In this document: positions 1-12,542 of the stretch, in pieces
Layout: every line of letters starts with the position of its first letter
How positions within the stretch are numbered: position 1 is the stretch's first letter
Source: Ceratopteris richardii
Taxonomy: Eukaryota; Streptophyta; Polypodiopsida; Polypodiales; Pteridaceae
DNA: 64,000 nt
Direction: 5' to 3'
Assembly (NCBI GenBank): GCA_020310875.1
Contig: CM035417.1
Location: 84,538,917 to 84,602,916, forward strand
The notes under the pieces: model-generated
What the model was told of the DNA's origin: nothing
Database searches by the model: none
The model's input: only the letters and a program-made list of their open reading frames with translations
Made by a program: the position numbers and the translations under genes

Positions 1-590
1 GATACTTTGACACTGGTCATATGCTAATTTTGCAGAGGATACTCTGGCAAAATTTTTGCAGATTTCTGGTTAGATGAGCAGCAACACTATCTGTGTCCTT
101 CATACGAAGGTCATATAATTTTCTCATCAGATACACTTTAATTGATGCCGTCTCTTTTTCATATGTATTGCATAACTTCTTCCAAAGCTCCTCTGCACTT
201 TCACAGTCTAATACTGTAAAGTAAACATTATCTGCCAAGTGCAAGCGAATGGTAGACCTAGCCATTTCATCTAACTCATCCCAATCATCTTCATCCATGT
301 CAGCAGGCTTCTTTGAAATCCCATTTACTGGCTTCCATTGCCTCCTTTGAATCAACACATCTTTAATCTAATTTTTCCATAGAGCAAAGTTTGTGCCATC
401 AAATTTTCGGATCTCAAAATGGTCTTTGCCCTGCAAGTTATAGCTCCTCCTCGGAACACTAGCACTAGACCCTGATCCACCGGATGTGCCTGAGACCTCT
501 AATGCCATGATCGTAGAGAACTGAATAGAATGGTAATGGAGCTAGAAGAGTCCAAACACCAACAAATAAGTGTATCAAGGAGTAAATCGA
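1..590 (-). pseudogene. Copia gag N-terminal fragment, head to head with copia A
   Basis: Read on the minus strand, this piece begins with untranslated leader and then a gag start near 506. It continues through the N-terminal part of a Ty1/copia Gag of the UBN2 type, with recognisable words such as MARSTIRLHLADNVYF and EELWKKLCNTYEKE. It lies head to head with the plus-strand copia body that starts near 592 and whose gag opens at a later part of the protein. Whether both pieces come from one copy or two cannot be decided here because the left side is cut by the window edge. It is a fossil, with no sign of a working gene. Confidence 0.8.
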
Positions 591-591
591 C

Positions 592-3500
592 CACTGTATT
601 GATGCTATATTCTCCCAGTTACAGGCTCAAAAAATGGATATGGATAATGAAATGAAAGCAGTATTGTTGTTATGCACCCTGCCATCATCATGGGATACGT
701 TTTGCACAGCTATTAGCAACAGTGCACCTGGTGGTAAACTCGTCTATGATAACATATGTGGAGCACTCTTGAGTGAGGAGATTTGTAGAAAATCTATGGT
801 TGGCACTCAGAGTGGAGATGCATATAATGTTCGTGATTCTTACCAAGGAAAGAATCAACAACGTGGCAGGAGCAAGAACAAGGAAAAGAATGGTCAACGG
901 AATAAGAGTAGAAGTAAATCAAGGAAGAGGGATATCGAATGCCATTATTTTCATAAGAAAGGACACATGAAGAAAGACTGTTATGCATTAAAGAATGCTA
1001 AAGGTAAAGGACAGAATGTTGATGGGCATGTTAAACAGTTACCTGCACCATCTACTTCGACTGTGAAGATTGAAGAAATTAATGCTATTTCTGATGATGC
1101 TGATGTGTTGACACTTGATAGTACTATGCCATCTGAGGCACTTATGGCTGATTCTCTTTCCCACACCTGGCTGCTAGATTCTGGTGCTTCTTTCCATGTG
1201 ACACCACATAGAGAATGGTTCTCTAATTATGCAGCAAAGTCTCTTGGTACCGTGAGACTTGGTGACTCTTACCAGTGTGATGTTGTGGGGATTGGAGATG
1301 TGGTTGTGCAGTTCATTGATGGTTCAAAATTTATTATGCATAATGTACGCCATGTACCTCAGTTATCACGCAGTTTGATGTCAGTTGGTCAACTTGATGA
1401 CCTTGGTTACAAGGTGGTCTTCTATGCTCAATCCTTTCGTATATCAAAGGGCAATATGGTAATTGCAAAAGGAAGCAAAGTTGGCTCACTTTATCCTTTA
1501 TTTGTATCATAGAAAGAGCACTTGTTAGCTGTTACTGAACAACCTATGGCTTGTATTTGGCATGGTCGTTTGGGCCATATATCTCGTAGTGGAATGGAAA
1601 ATCTTTCTCGTTCTGGCTACTTACCTGTGTTATCTTTCTCTGATTTTTCATTTTTTAGCATTGTCAATATGGAAAGCAAACCAGAAATGTGCATAGAACG
1701 CACATCAACTCTTCAATTCAGCCTTTAGATCTTGTTCATACAGATGTGTGTGGTCCTATGCCCACTAGGTCCTTAGGTGGTTCTCTTTACTTTGTCACTT
1801 TCATAGATGATGCTACTAGAAAAGTCTAGGTATATCCTATCAAATCAAAGGATGATGTATTCCCTACTTTCAAAAAATGGCTTGCTTCAGTTGAGACTGA
1901 AAAAGGAACTAAGCTTAAGGCTTTACGTTCAGATAATGGGGGTGAGTATACCTCACATGAATTTAGCCTTTTCTATCAGTCTAGAGGGATTCGTAGAGAG
2001 TTTACAGCTCCTTATACCCCAGTACAGAATGGTGTAGCTGAGAGGATGAATAGAACTATTCAAGATAGAGTAGTCTCTATGTTGCATCATGCAAACCTCT
2101 CACAAGGTTTTTGGGCAGAAGCAGTATTGACTGCAGTTCATGTGATTAAGCTTTCACCTAGTACTGCAAAAGGTCTGAAAGTGGCACAAGAGTTATGGAC
2201 AAGGAAACCACCATATTATGAGCATCTTCGAGTTTTTGGGTGTGAAGCATATGTTCATATACCCAAGAATCTTAGACAAAAGTTGGACCATAAGTCAAAG
2301 AAATGCATTTTTCTTGGATATGGTCGAGAAGGACAATTTGGATATCGCTTATGGGATCCTGAAACACGGTCAGTGATCAAAAGTAGTGATGTCATTTTTA
2401 ATGAGTCTAAGATGCATAAACAACCCATTAAGGAGGTTGAAGTGAGAAGAGTGGTGTTTGAGGATACTAGTCCTCCGGTTAGCATGCATAAAAATGATGC
2501 ACATAGGGATGTTCAAGAGAATGTCCATTCAGATCAGTCTGCACATGTTCCTGTTCAGCAACCATTGAGACGTTCTACACGTGCCTCATATCCACCTGAT
2601 AGATATGTTCCAGGTTTAGATTTGGTTATGCTAACAGATGCTAGTGAGCCTTCTTGCTACAAAGAGGCTATGTAGACAGAGGATCATGTCAAGTGGGAGC
2701 ATGCCATGAAGAGTGAGTTGGATTCTATTCACAAGAATGGTACTTGGGACTTAGTACCTTTGCCAAAGGGCAGAAAAGCTTTACCATGTAAATGGGTATA
2801 TAAGCTGAAATTCACATCAGATAGTGCTTCTCCAAAATATAAAGCACGACTTGTTGCAAAGGGTTTTAAGCAACAACATGGTGTTGATTTTGAGGAAATC
2901 TTCTCTCCAGTGGTCAAGATGACTACTTTGCGCATGTTGCTTGGATTGGTTGCAATGGAGGACTTAGAGCTAGTCCAAATGGATGTGAAAACAACTTTCT
3001 TGCATGGAGATCTTACAGATGAGATCTATATGGAACAACCAAAGGGTTATGTAATTCCTAGCAAGGAAAGTCTAGTTTGTAAGCTCAAGAAGAGCTTGTA
3101 TGGACTTAAACAGTCTCCTAGACAATGGTACCAAAAGTTTGATGCTTTTATGAAGTCCCAAGGCTATTCTCGGAGCAATTAAGATCATTGTCTCTACACA
3201 AAGAGATTTTCTGATGGCATCTTGATATGCTTGATACTTTACGTCGGTGATATGTTGATTGTTGGGAAGTCCTCTTATGATTTGTCACTTCTCAAAAAGA
3301 AGTTGAGTCAGACATTTGATATGAAGGATTTGGGGGATGCCAAACATATTCTTGGCATGCGCATTACTCATGATAGGAGTAAAAGATGCATATACTTGTC
3401 TCAAAGTGAGTACATATCCAAAGTACTTCACCGATTCAATATGCAGGGTGGAAAGGCATTGAGTACACCTTTATCCACATATGTGAAATTGAGCAAGGAT

Positions 3501-4689
3501 GACTGCCCCAAATCAGATGAGGAAAAGGAATTCATGACCAAAATTCCCTATCAGTCTGCTGTTGGTAGTCTCATGTATGCTATGGTAGCTACGAGACCAG
3601 ACATTGCATTTGCAGTGGGAGTTGTGAGCAGATATATGTCTAATCCTGGCAAGAAACATTGGGAAGTGGTCAAAACGATTTTGAGATATCTGAGTGGCAC
3701 TAAGGACAAGTGTCTATGCTTAGGTAGAGGGAAAGCATCCATTATTGGTTACACAGATTCTGACTATGCTGGTTGTGTAGACAATCGTAAGTCTACATCA
3801 GGGTACATTTTTCATTTTGCTGGAGGTGCTATCTCTTGGAGATCTCGTCTTCAAGAATGTACAGCTGTTTCCACCACAGAAGCAGAGTATGTTGCAGCAA
3901 GTGAGGCATGTAAGGAAGCATTGTGGCTTTCTCGTCTTGCTTGTGATATGGGTTTACCTCAGCATGTACCTCACTTGCTTAGTGATAGTCAGAGTGCCAT
4001 TGCTTTGGCTAAGAATCCGGTCTATCATGCAAAGACCAAGCACATTGAGGTGAGGTATCACTTCATTAGAGATTGCTTAGCCACTGAGAGCATTATTCTT
4101 GAGAAGGTTCACACTCGAGATAATGCTACAGATGCTTTGACTAAAGCTCTACCACATGATAGCTTTCGACACTGTTGTCACTTGATGGGGGTTACTTGAT
4201 TCTTGATCTTACACAGTCACTTGTATACTGTGTAACATGCCCATCAGGTGGGAGGTATAGTTTGTATACTTACACTCAGGTATTCTTTATCATTCTTTAT
4301 TTTTCTCCCATAGTTACTCTCGCCATATTGGCCTTTAGTGGGAGATTGTTACCATTAGTGTCCATGTGAAAGGCCAAATGGCCACCGGACACTTCTTTGT
4401 ATATGTTCTTTAATAAAACATATAGTGGCCTGGTCAGTCACAGACTGTAAGTTCGATCGCATTTGTAAGACCTAAGAAGTCTGTCTTCCTGTGTATTGTG
4501 TTTTCTGCGTATTCTACAGCCTCTGTGCGGAGTACTGTGTGCGGCCTTAGGAGCTCGATTTTCTACTCCGAGCATATTGTCGTGGAGCTCTCGAGAAGGA
4601 GAGTTCACTGTGGTGCATCGCCATTGAAACACTTCAAATCTTCATATCTGAATCTCTCCTAAAGATTAAAGACCTTCTGACAAATATCA
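592..4689 (+). mobile_element. Ty1/copia element A, body and 3' LTR, broken
   Basis: The domain order is that of Ty1/copia: gag C-terminus with a CCHC-like knuckle (about 950-990), aspartic protease (WLLDSGASFHVT, about 1170-1205), GAG-pre-integrase and integrase (about 1550-2400), reverse transcriptase (about 2700-3420) and RNase H (about 3730-4190, with TKHIEVRYHFIRD and DALTKAL). A polypurine tract, AGTGGGAGA, ends just before the LTR at 4348. The element is degenerate, with about six breaks. No 5' LTR is in the window, so age cannot be taken from LTR divergence. The host is probably unaffected, since no cellular gene adjoins it. Confidence 0.9.
4348..4689 (+). repeat. 3' LTR of copia A (right end approximate)
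   Basis: The repeat starts TGTTACC directly after the polypurine tract and holds an AATAAA signal near 4411. The right end is set at the CA near 4689 by analogy with TG...CA termini. Without the partner LTR it is uncertain by some tens of bases. Confidence 0.55.
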
Positions 4690-4728
4690 AGGTTACCTAG
4701 AGTGGTTCCCCTAATTCTTCTATCTCTT

Positions 4729-5349
4729 TTAAATCATCATCCTTCTTTTGTATCTAATCTCCTTGGCCTTGATCTTATAATCAATAAAACGATTTTGAAT
4801 ATCTTTTATAGACCTCTCCCAAGGCATAAAGGGGAACATACCAGAGGAAAACTGAGAACTAAAAATGGTCTTGGTTTGATCTTTAACACAAGGAATCTTA
4901 AGCAAAGAGGCATCAATGTGAGGCCATCCAACTTTGTAATCAAGATAGTTCCTATAGAGCTTAACAACAAGAGGAACATGATCAAACATTTGGAGAGAGT
5001 GGTTTCCAACACAACTCCTATGCCAAAGATCCTAATATCTGCTAATGTTCATGTAAATTCTATCTAACATGATAGAAAGAAAATTATCCACATCCCTATT
5101 GTTCCAAGTATGACAAGAATTAGCAGAGATATAAAGGATATTAAGAGTGTTAATAATGTAAAACCAAATGGACTTCTCTCCCCCTTGAATAATATTGTCT
5201 TTAGTCCCTTATCCATCAAAAGAATTAGTAACCATGTTAAAGTCCTTAGGTAAAATGATATCCCTAGAGAGAGTAGCAAGATCTTCCCAACAAGCAATCT
5301 GATCAACATAGTTATTAGCATCATAGACACTAACAAATGTGTAATTCAT
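4729..5349 (-). pseudogene. L1-type LINE endonuclease fragment
   Basis: The minus-strand translation matches the C-terminal half of an apurinic-type endonuclease (EEP fold) of a plant L1-like non-LTR retrotransposon. DFNMV near 5231-5250 corresponds to the catalytic GDFN motif. LDRIYMN near 5047-5068 is the usual ARLDR-type word. DHVPL near 4972-4988 corresponds to the SDHxPL active-site motif, with F in place of S. The reading frame has two in-frame stops, one after the DFNMV segment and one after LDRIYMN, so it is dead. Both the N-terminal half of the endonuclease and the reverse transcriptase are absent. No poly(A) tail or target duplication was seen, so this is an internal fragment abutting the copia A LTR. 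Confidence 0.75.
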
Positions 5350-5715
5350 GGGATCCTTACACTTGAATGGCCATCATTCTTCTCATCCTCATCCAACATC
5401 ATTACATCTATCTTTAATCCATCCATCATTATCACTACATGAAGAGATCAAGAACAAGAACTTTGTCATGAATCAATCACTCTTGCTTCACCTCATACTC
5501 ATCAAAGTTCAATGGTTTCTAGTCTACTCCCATCAATTATGAATAATCTATCTGACTTACAAGTCAGTATACTAGTCACCATAACATATGCTCCACCACA
5601 ATGATAGAAGTTGCACCAAAAAAGGAGCAAGAACATGTAAAATAACAATTGCAAGTAGTCATAGTCAACTTGTATCAAGAAATCAAAGGTGAATAAGATG
5701 AAAAGACTCAAGAGA
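5350..5715. other. Short gene-free stretch
   Basis: I see no gene, clear repeat or RNA here. It is AT-rich and ends at the target duplication of the LARD-like element. Confidence 0.6.
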
Positions 5716-5720
5716 TGGAG

Positions 5721-6147
5721 TGTTGTGTGAAGAATAAGAACCATCAAGTAAATTAAACTAGTCTAGCCCACAAGGGGTGAGAGATGCCCGTATCCACCCA
5801 ACCAACTCCACCCATATATATACTTCAAGTCCAAGGGAGGAAATGTGAGGAGAGCTTGCTAAGTTTTCTCTCCACATGGATTCTAATCCAAGGCCTTCTA
5901 ACCTTGGAAATCACATGGACTCACCATGGCCCTCACATGGATTCTAAAAGGATTTCTCCCAAGCTTGTACGTACAAGTCTCAGGGCTTGAGAGGCCACCC
6001 TAAGGGTTAACTACCATACCCTTAGGAAATATCAATCCTAAGGGTCAAAACCCTTCAATTGGGAGCAAATAAATCTAAATAACTCAAGGGTTCAAACCAT
6101 ATACTTGGAGACACTTTCCCAAGGGTTTCCCAATAGACTCCAAGGGT
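5721..6147 (-). repeat. 3' LTR of the LARD-like element
   Basis: The copy starts TGTTGTGTGAAG in plus orientation and matches the right-hand copy closely as far as about 6147. It contains a TATA-like ATATATAT stretch near 5815-5822. Confidence 0.85.
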
Positions 6148-9100
6148 GTGTGGATGATATTTATCTTAAAGTCTAGAATCTTAATCTAACTATAGAGTAT
6201 CCTTTACTTAGATTCTTCTTGCTAGAATCTGAAGTCAAGGAATTACTTCTATGTTTTCCATCTTGCTTAGGTAACTAGGGCTTCCAACACAAGATCTCTC
6301 TATGATCTTAATTATCCCTAAACTTATATTGGAAGCTCTAAACCTTTTGATGAAATAAACATCCATCCTTTCTGTGATTCCAAGTGTCTTGAATCATATT
6401 CAAGATCTGGTTAGTTTTTCCTTAACTATCTTGAAGTGACAAGATATTATTCTTGCCCTTTAGATTCCTTTATTTATCCAAAGCTTTCAAAAAGCTACCC
6501 TAGGGTTTTCTAGGAATCTCATTTAATACTTAATTCTAAGCATCTTCTAATGCTTTTGGATTTCTTTTGAAATCCCTTTGAGAATAGGTGAATACAATTT
6601 TCACTTTCCCGAGACTTAGGTATCATTTATCAAAGTTGCAGACTATGTACTTTGTATATTCTCTCCTTCTTACTTCCCGTTAGAGAAGTATAAGATTTGG
6701 CATGCTTTATTCGAGCTCGTGGTTTACAACCACCTTTTTTCAAAGTCGTTTGTGATAATGTTGGGATCCTAATGCTAAATTTAGCATGCCATGAAGTTGC
6801 TTTCTGAGCAACTCATTGTTTGCCAAACATCCTATATATAAAAAGATGTTCTTTTATCTCATCGTCTATATTCTAAGATTCTATTGATGGAATTAATTAT
6901 ACCGATTCTTGATAAGTTTTGGTATTTTCTTCCCCCCTTTGACGAGTTTTCATCCTAAAAAACTATAAAATGTATGGCTTCATTCACAAGTAGAGAGTCA
7001 GTTCTCTAACTCCTCCCAATATTGGACTATTCAAGCAATCTTATACTTGATTAGAACCTAAAATTTTCTAGAAGATTTACTAGAAATGCATTTTAGTTTT
7101 GATATCTTTTAGAAGATCTTCTAGAGGTAGCTAAATGACCACCTATCCTAACTTGCTCATGAACTTCCTCTTGACTTTATGGGAATGCTCATGAGTTCTC
7201 ATGTTTTGCAACAATGCAATGCTTATGTCTATCTGTGTTAGGAAAGGTGGCTTTAATTTTTAATGATAATCAAAGCATAAGAGGTTTGAAGGTACTATGA
7301 AATAAGAAAAATATTTCCATTTCATCATTGTACCTATAGAACTTTAAGTTCCTTCCATTAAGAACCATTGCATCTACTAAGGAAAACCTTAATTGACTTT
7401 GAGATGCAAATCTATTGAATTAATGAAGCCTTCAATTAAATTGGAAATTTTTCCAAAAGGAGAGAGCTTTCAATTTTCGGAATGCCTTGAATACTTTTCA
7501 CCATGCATGTTGGTGAAAATAATCTTTGCTCATAATTGGTTTCCATCAATGTCTTTGATGGCATCAACTTAACAGAGCTTTATATCATGAGACTCTTGAA
7601 ACCATTCTAGAGTGTCATCGTATTTAGGATATGTCATTAAGAACTCTTTTAGAACCGTTTTCAATTAACTATCTCTAAGTATGTCTTATACTTAGAGTAG
7701 TATTGTAGGTTCTATGAAGTAGTGTAAGAGTGTGCCACATAAAACTTTTTTGAGATATCATCTTTGTTATTGATGACATTTGATGTATTCGGGTGTCATC
7801 TTCTTAAGATATCTCATCAAAGTCTTGTTTTGGAACCATCTCTAAGTATCTATTATAGGTAGAATTAGCATTGAGTATGCCAGTTTCTCTAATATTTATG
7901 TATGCATGCTATTTGGATCATGTCAAAGAAAGCTTTGCTTCAAAAACTAAGTTATCGAGGAGCTTAGATATATTCATGTATACATTGCTTGAGGTTAATG
8001 TTTGTATTGAAAGATTTGAACTCGAGAATTTTTTTAAGTTACTCAAGAACTTAGATGTGTTCGGGTACTGTTCATTTCATTTCTTCCTTGCCATTGACTT
8101 GGTAAGGGAATTTCTCCTTAGATTTATTTCATTGATGATCAAGACATACTCATTACTTAATGTATCATTTTACATTAAGCATGGGTGTCACTTTAGGAAG
8201 GAATCTCTAGGTATATTACTTGCAAAAATTTAGTTGACATAATTTTTGCAAATACCTTAAATTTCCTTTTTCCTAAAGTTCTTGCTCCTAATTAAACTTT
8301 CTATTGCTATTAGTTCACTTAATTATTTTCATTATGTAAGAAAATAAAAAGTGAATCCTAAAGTTCATACATATATCTACATGCAAATGCATGTATGACA
8401 TACAGAATCCAAGCAACCTGATGCTTCTATTATGCTGAGCATTCATGCATTCCGTGATTATATGCTCCTTTTTTATGCACAAACATGTGCTTCCTTTTCA
8501 AGCATCCTCATGCAAATGCATGTGTTGTTGTGCATTTGGAACATTTCTAAGAAAAACAAGACTTGCTATGTGCACTAAGGAAAACTTAAAATTTCTGCAT
8601 TGAAACTACCTCTTTTCAAGAGAAAATGCACAAACAATATTTCTTTTAATGCATAGATGCATGTGAGTGCTCAAGGTGCTTTGAATTCCCTTCCCATCAT
8701 CCATGTTTGCCTCTTCTCCAATCTCACTCAATTAGTAACTCCATTCTTTTTTAAAGTACAAGAGTAAAATCCTCCTCCAAGCAACAATGCGCTATTTATT
8801 TGATTGCTCACTTCAAATGGAAATAGAGTAAATTGTGTCCTCCCATAAGGTAAAGAGAGGCTAAATTCCTCTCAAATTAAACCTCAACCAGGTTTGATCA
8901 AAGTTGATGGTAGAAAACTAGACTCAAAGAGTGTTAGATCATTATGGGTTCACCTTAGCAATCTACAATTAAGTACAAAATTTGAATTCACACCTCACAA
9001 AATTGAACATGGACACCAATACTTTTACTGAGGCACAAATTCTATGGCACTAATCTCTCATGAGATATTATGGAAACAAGAAAAAGCCCATTCGATAAAT

Positions 9101-9598
9101 GCATGGGAACAACATTTTCCTAGAAAATAGAAAAACGCCTCACAAGGTTATAAGATTGCAAAACTTTAATACTGCTATGTGCACGTGGCTCACAAGGTTA
9201 TAAGATTGCAAAACTTTAATACTGCTATGTGCACGTGGATAGGTTGGGAGTATAATGAGCTCCTTTTTCGTTTTTGAAAAAGAGTTTTGTTGCATCTTTG
9301 AACGATGTGCCTGATGGGACATATAATCCCACATAGTGGAACTGAAGGCACGCCTATATTTGCAGCGAGCGTTATGGATCTGCGAACAAACAGAAGAGAA
9401 AGCTCTCCGTGACTTCATGAATCTATGCAATCACGTTGGGTGCGTGGGTACGAATGATTGTTCTGAGTCATGCTCAATGTGTTGACCCAAAGTGGGTATA
9501 GTAAATTATGGAGGCTATCCACAACAGATATATTTTGTACCATACACCCACACACGAATAAATGGAGATGCTTACCTTGACAAAAGCTTTCAACTCAT
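6148..9598 (-). other. Internal region of the LARD-like element, no coding capacity recognised
   Basis: About 3.45 kb of AT-rich sequence. The longest open frame (7871-8233, plus strand, 120 codons) is antisense to the element and resembles nothing I know. A second short frame near 9140-9430 overlaps a tandem duplication. No protease, reverse transcriptase or integrase words were found on either strand. Confidence 0.7.
9139..9238. repeat. Exact 50-bp tandem duplication
   Basis: The unit 9139-9188 is repeated without change at 9189-9238. It begins CTCACAAGGTTATAAG and ends GCACGTGG. Perfect identity suggests it is younger than the surrounding element. Confidence 0.95.
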
Positions 9599-9611
9599 GG
9601 CTCTGATACCA
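9599..9611 (-). promoter_or_regulatory. Primer binding site, initiator tRNA-Met type
   Basis: The minus strand reads TGGTATCAGAGCC one base from the end of the LTR at 9613. This is the standard plant iMet priming site. Confidence 0.9.
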
Positions 9612-9612
9612 A

Positions 9613-10100
9613 TGTTGTGTGAAGACTAAGAACCATCAAGTAAATTAAACTAGTCTAGCCCACAAGGGGTGAGAGATGCCCGTATCCACCCAACCAACTC
9701 CACTCATATATGTACTTCAAGTCCAAGGGAGGAAATGTGAGGAGAGCTTGCCAAGTGTCCTCTCCACATGGATTCTAATCCAAGGCCTTCTAACCTTGGA
9801 AATCACATGGACTCACCATGGCCCTCACATGGATTCTAAAAGGATTTCTCCCAAGCTTTTACGTACAAGTCTCAAGGCTTGAGAGGCCTCTCTAAGCGTT
9901 AACTACCATACCCTTATATCAATCCTAAGGGTCAAAACCCTTCAATTGGGAGCAAATAAATCCAAATAACTCAAGGGTTTAAACCATACACTTGGAGACA
10001 CTTTCCCAAGGGTCTCCCAATAGACTCCAAGGGTTCTCCAAGTGGTTTTAGACCCTCAAAACCCATGTCTTTGGCCACTTTGACCCATAGTTATACAACA
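9613..10100 (-). repeat. 5' LTR of the LARD-like element (488 bp)
   Basis: Its termini are TGTTGT and ACAACA (plus orientation). It abuts the primer binding site on the left and the TGGAG target duplication on the right. It has a TATA-like CATATAT stretch. Confidence 0.9.
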
Positions 10101-10105
10101 TGGAG

Positions 10106-11461
10106 CCTAAGTTCCAAGAATGGTTTAGTAGCCATGTGCTAGCCAAAACTTCTCTTAAAGCAATGGGAGCCTCTCATAAGGAAGATCAATGGGTGAAAGG
10201 AGAGCTGAAACATTAGATTAAGGATCTTCCAAAGCAAAAGTCAAAAGTTCAAGAAAAAACATACAAACATGATGCATATAAAACCAAATATCAATGAATC
10301 ATAGAGAATCATGGACATGTCCATGATTTGATGATTAAGCAAGAAAAAACAAATGACAAGAAACTTCAATGATTATGCGGTGAAGCCATTAAAGTACAAG
10401 AGGTTACAAGAAAAGAATTGAATATAGAGATCATCTACATCAGTTGCCATTAAGGATGATATAAGTGGACTTTGGTATAAACATGTATGCAAAACTTGAA
10501 GAAAAAAAATTAGGCCCTCACATTGAATCTTTGAGAATAGGAGGTGATCGTATTCAACTTCAAAGCCTCTCTCGCACTATTTATACTAGAGTGAGCACCA
10601 AAACCACCCTCTCTTAAGATTCCATCAGCTTAAAAACTTCCCAAAACTTAGCTTGTCCGAGAGATGTGTGTGGCCACATATGAAGAAGAGAAAGGCATTT
10701 AGGACAATGTTGGAGAACAGTAACATGCTTGGGATGTAGAAAGACCAATGATGGATAGTCAATAGGAAAGAAGATTTGAGCTAATCTAATACCTATGCTA
10801 AGCATTTGAAAATTACATGATAGACCTGATGATCTCAGGAGGCTCTCTAAAATTCCAAGTAAGAACCTTCTCTCATAGTATCCCCCTTCATAAGAATAAA
10901 TTACAATTAAGGCTTTGCAATACCCAAAATATTTCAGGATTAATCTCAAAGAACATGATGCATGAAATTTCACGTAAGAGCAGACAAAGGACATATCTCT
11001 ACAGAAGTTGGAAGAGGATAACCTTAATTGGCATTAGGAAGTATCTTTTTGCAAACAATATGGAAGTATCTTATTATGGAAAAGAACTCCAAAATACATA
11101 AATTACAACCCTATGTATGTCCGATCATTCTCCAATGCACATGGTTGATGTATGATATAATTAGATCCTCCTTGCATGCTAAAAAGTATTGGTTCAACTT
11201 TAATGGAACTGCCATCCCAATTGTGGATACTATGCTCAATACTATAGGATACTAGCAGAAAATAATGAAGGACATGCTTGACCCCACCTATTAGATGTTG
11301 ATTAAAACTTTGGAGATGATTAAAGTTTTCCTCTTATCATTCAATATAGTAGAGGCACTTCACATTGTACAATGGAGTTTTAGATATGGGATGCAACCAT
11401 CTTTTTTATCTCAGATATATTGTCCATTGGCTAGGATCTTGGAAGATTCACATTTCTTGCT

Positions 11462-11463
<2 letters not shown>
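10106..11463. other. Gene-free stretch
   Basis: No gene is recognised. A 126-codon minus-strand open frame (10614-10994) has no motif I can name. A perfect 22-bp palindrome lies at 10307-10328. The stretch is probably old repeat DNA. Confidence 0.5.

Positions 11464-11495
<32 letters not shown>
11464..11495. repeat. (CT)16 microsatellite
   Basis: An uninterrupted CT run of 32 bases. Confidence 0.98.
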
Positions 11496-11498
<3 letters not shown>

Positions 11499-12290
11499 TT
11501 CTTCAACCAAGTCTGCCAAAAAAACCATAGTGCTCACCTCTCCATATAGAGACATGTAGTGGGACATTCATCCCTCCTAGTAAACATAGGGCTTGATATT
11601 ACCATGAAGTGTATTCCTCACAATGAGATGAAGGAGAATTGCAGCTATGCATAAAATACAACTATTCTTCTCTTTCTTTCTTCCCTTCAAGCAGTGATGC
11701 ACTCTACATCTCTCTCTTCTTGTTGTCATCATGATCTTTCTATTATTCTTAGTAGTTTTTCATTATGTCCTTCCTTCCAAATCTTGGGTGATAGTCAACT
11801 CTAAGGTTGTTGTGTAGTTTAGGCTCTTGCATCGGTATAACCCGATGATATATGTGCTCCCAATGGTACACAATCTACATCACTTCAGAAATCTATGTTA
11901 GATAACCACTGGTTTGAATGTCATTTGTGGTAGGATATCGAGCCCACATGGTCATAAGTAATGTGCTAAACAAGATTTTATGTCAAGATCCCATGTAGAG
12001 GCACATACACACTAGAGTACATATGCCCAAATGTAGACACGAATGTAGCATACACAATCCTATCTTTACTTATCTCATCTTATAAAAATGCTCTCCAAGC
12101 ATGTAGAGGTCTTTTTTTCTCCTCTCATGAGAGCATTTGTGGTTATCAAAAGTGATATAGAGCAGTTATGCAGCTTTAGCAATCTAATGATGAAATTTGC
12201 AAGTGTGCTCTTGGCAATGAGCTTGTGCGAAAACTATTAACAGCATAATAATGGAAAAAGAACACATGCAGGATCACATTAAAACACGAA
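11496..12290. other. Gene-free stretch before the copia B tail
   Basis: No coding motif was recognised. By position it could be a worn internal part of copia B, but I cannot support that from translation. Confidence 0.4.
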
Positions 12291-12299
12291 TATTCATGG

Positions 12300-12515
12300 A
12301 ATCCATGCCATGGTCAATAATCTTGTTTTTCATGCAGGTACCAAGCACATAGAAATTTAGTATCACTATATGTGTGATTTGATCAAGGATAGGATCATGG
12401 AGATAAGATATTATCCAAGTGAAGAAAATGGAGCACATATCTTCACCAAGGATCTTCGGAGAGAGAAACTTCATCGACACTTTCCAAAGCTGGGCATTGG
12501 AACAAGGAGGTAGTT
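12300..12515 (+). pseudogene. Copia B RNase H tail
   Basis: The plus-strand translation carries the C-terminal signature of copia RNase H: NLVFHAGTKHIEI, then DLIKDRIMEIRYYPSEENGA, then IFTKDLRREKLHRHFPKLGI. Only this end is legible. A polypurine run, GAGTGGGGG, follows near 12534-12542, as expected before a 3' LTR. Confidence 0.8.
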
Positions 12516-12542
12516 CACCATAAGGTGGATATTGAGTGGGGG

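Larger units (their letters stand above)
5716..10105 (-). mobile_element. Non-coding LTR retrotransposon (LARD-like), with TGGAG target duplication
   Basis: Two direct copies of a long repeat, at 5721 and at 9613-10100, frame about 3.5 kb of AT-rich DNA that holds no gag or pol. TGGAG flanks the whole element (5716-5720 and 10101-10105). Next to the right-hand copy, the minus strand reads TGGTATCAGAGCC (9599-9611), a primer binding site for initiator tRNA-Met, so the element runs on the minus strand with its 5' LTR on the right. The shared part of the two LTRs (about 420 bases) differs by about 15 substitutions by hand count, roughly 3.6%, giving a moderate age. This fits a large retrotransposon derivative that would have needed proteins from another element. 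No partner was identified in the window. Confidence 0.85.

Noticed and set aside
7871-8233. 120-codon open frame in the LARD-like interior
   Set aside because: Antisense to the element, unrecognised and AT-rich; consistent with chance.
9599-9611. tRNA-Met gene
   Set aside because: Only the short complement of the tRNA 3' end is present, as expected for a primer site; no cloverleaf.
10614-10994. 126-codon open frame, minus strand
   Set aside because: No recognisable motif and no supporting context; kept only as a note in the gene-free stretch.
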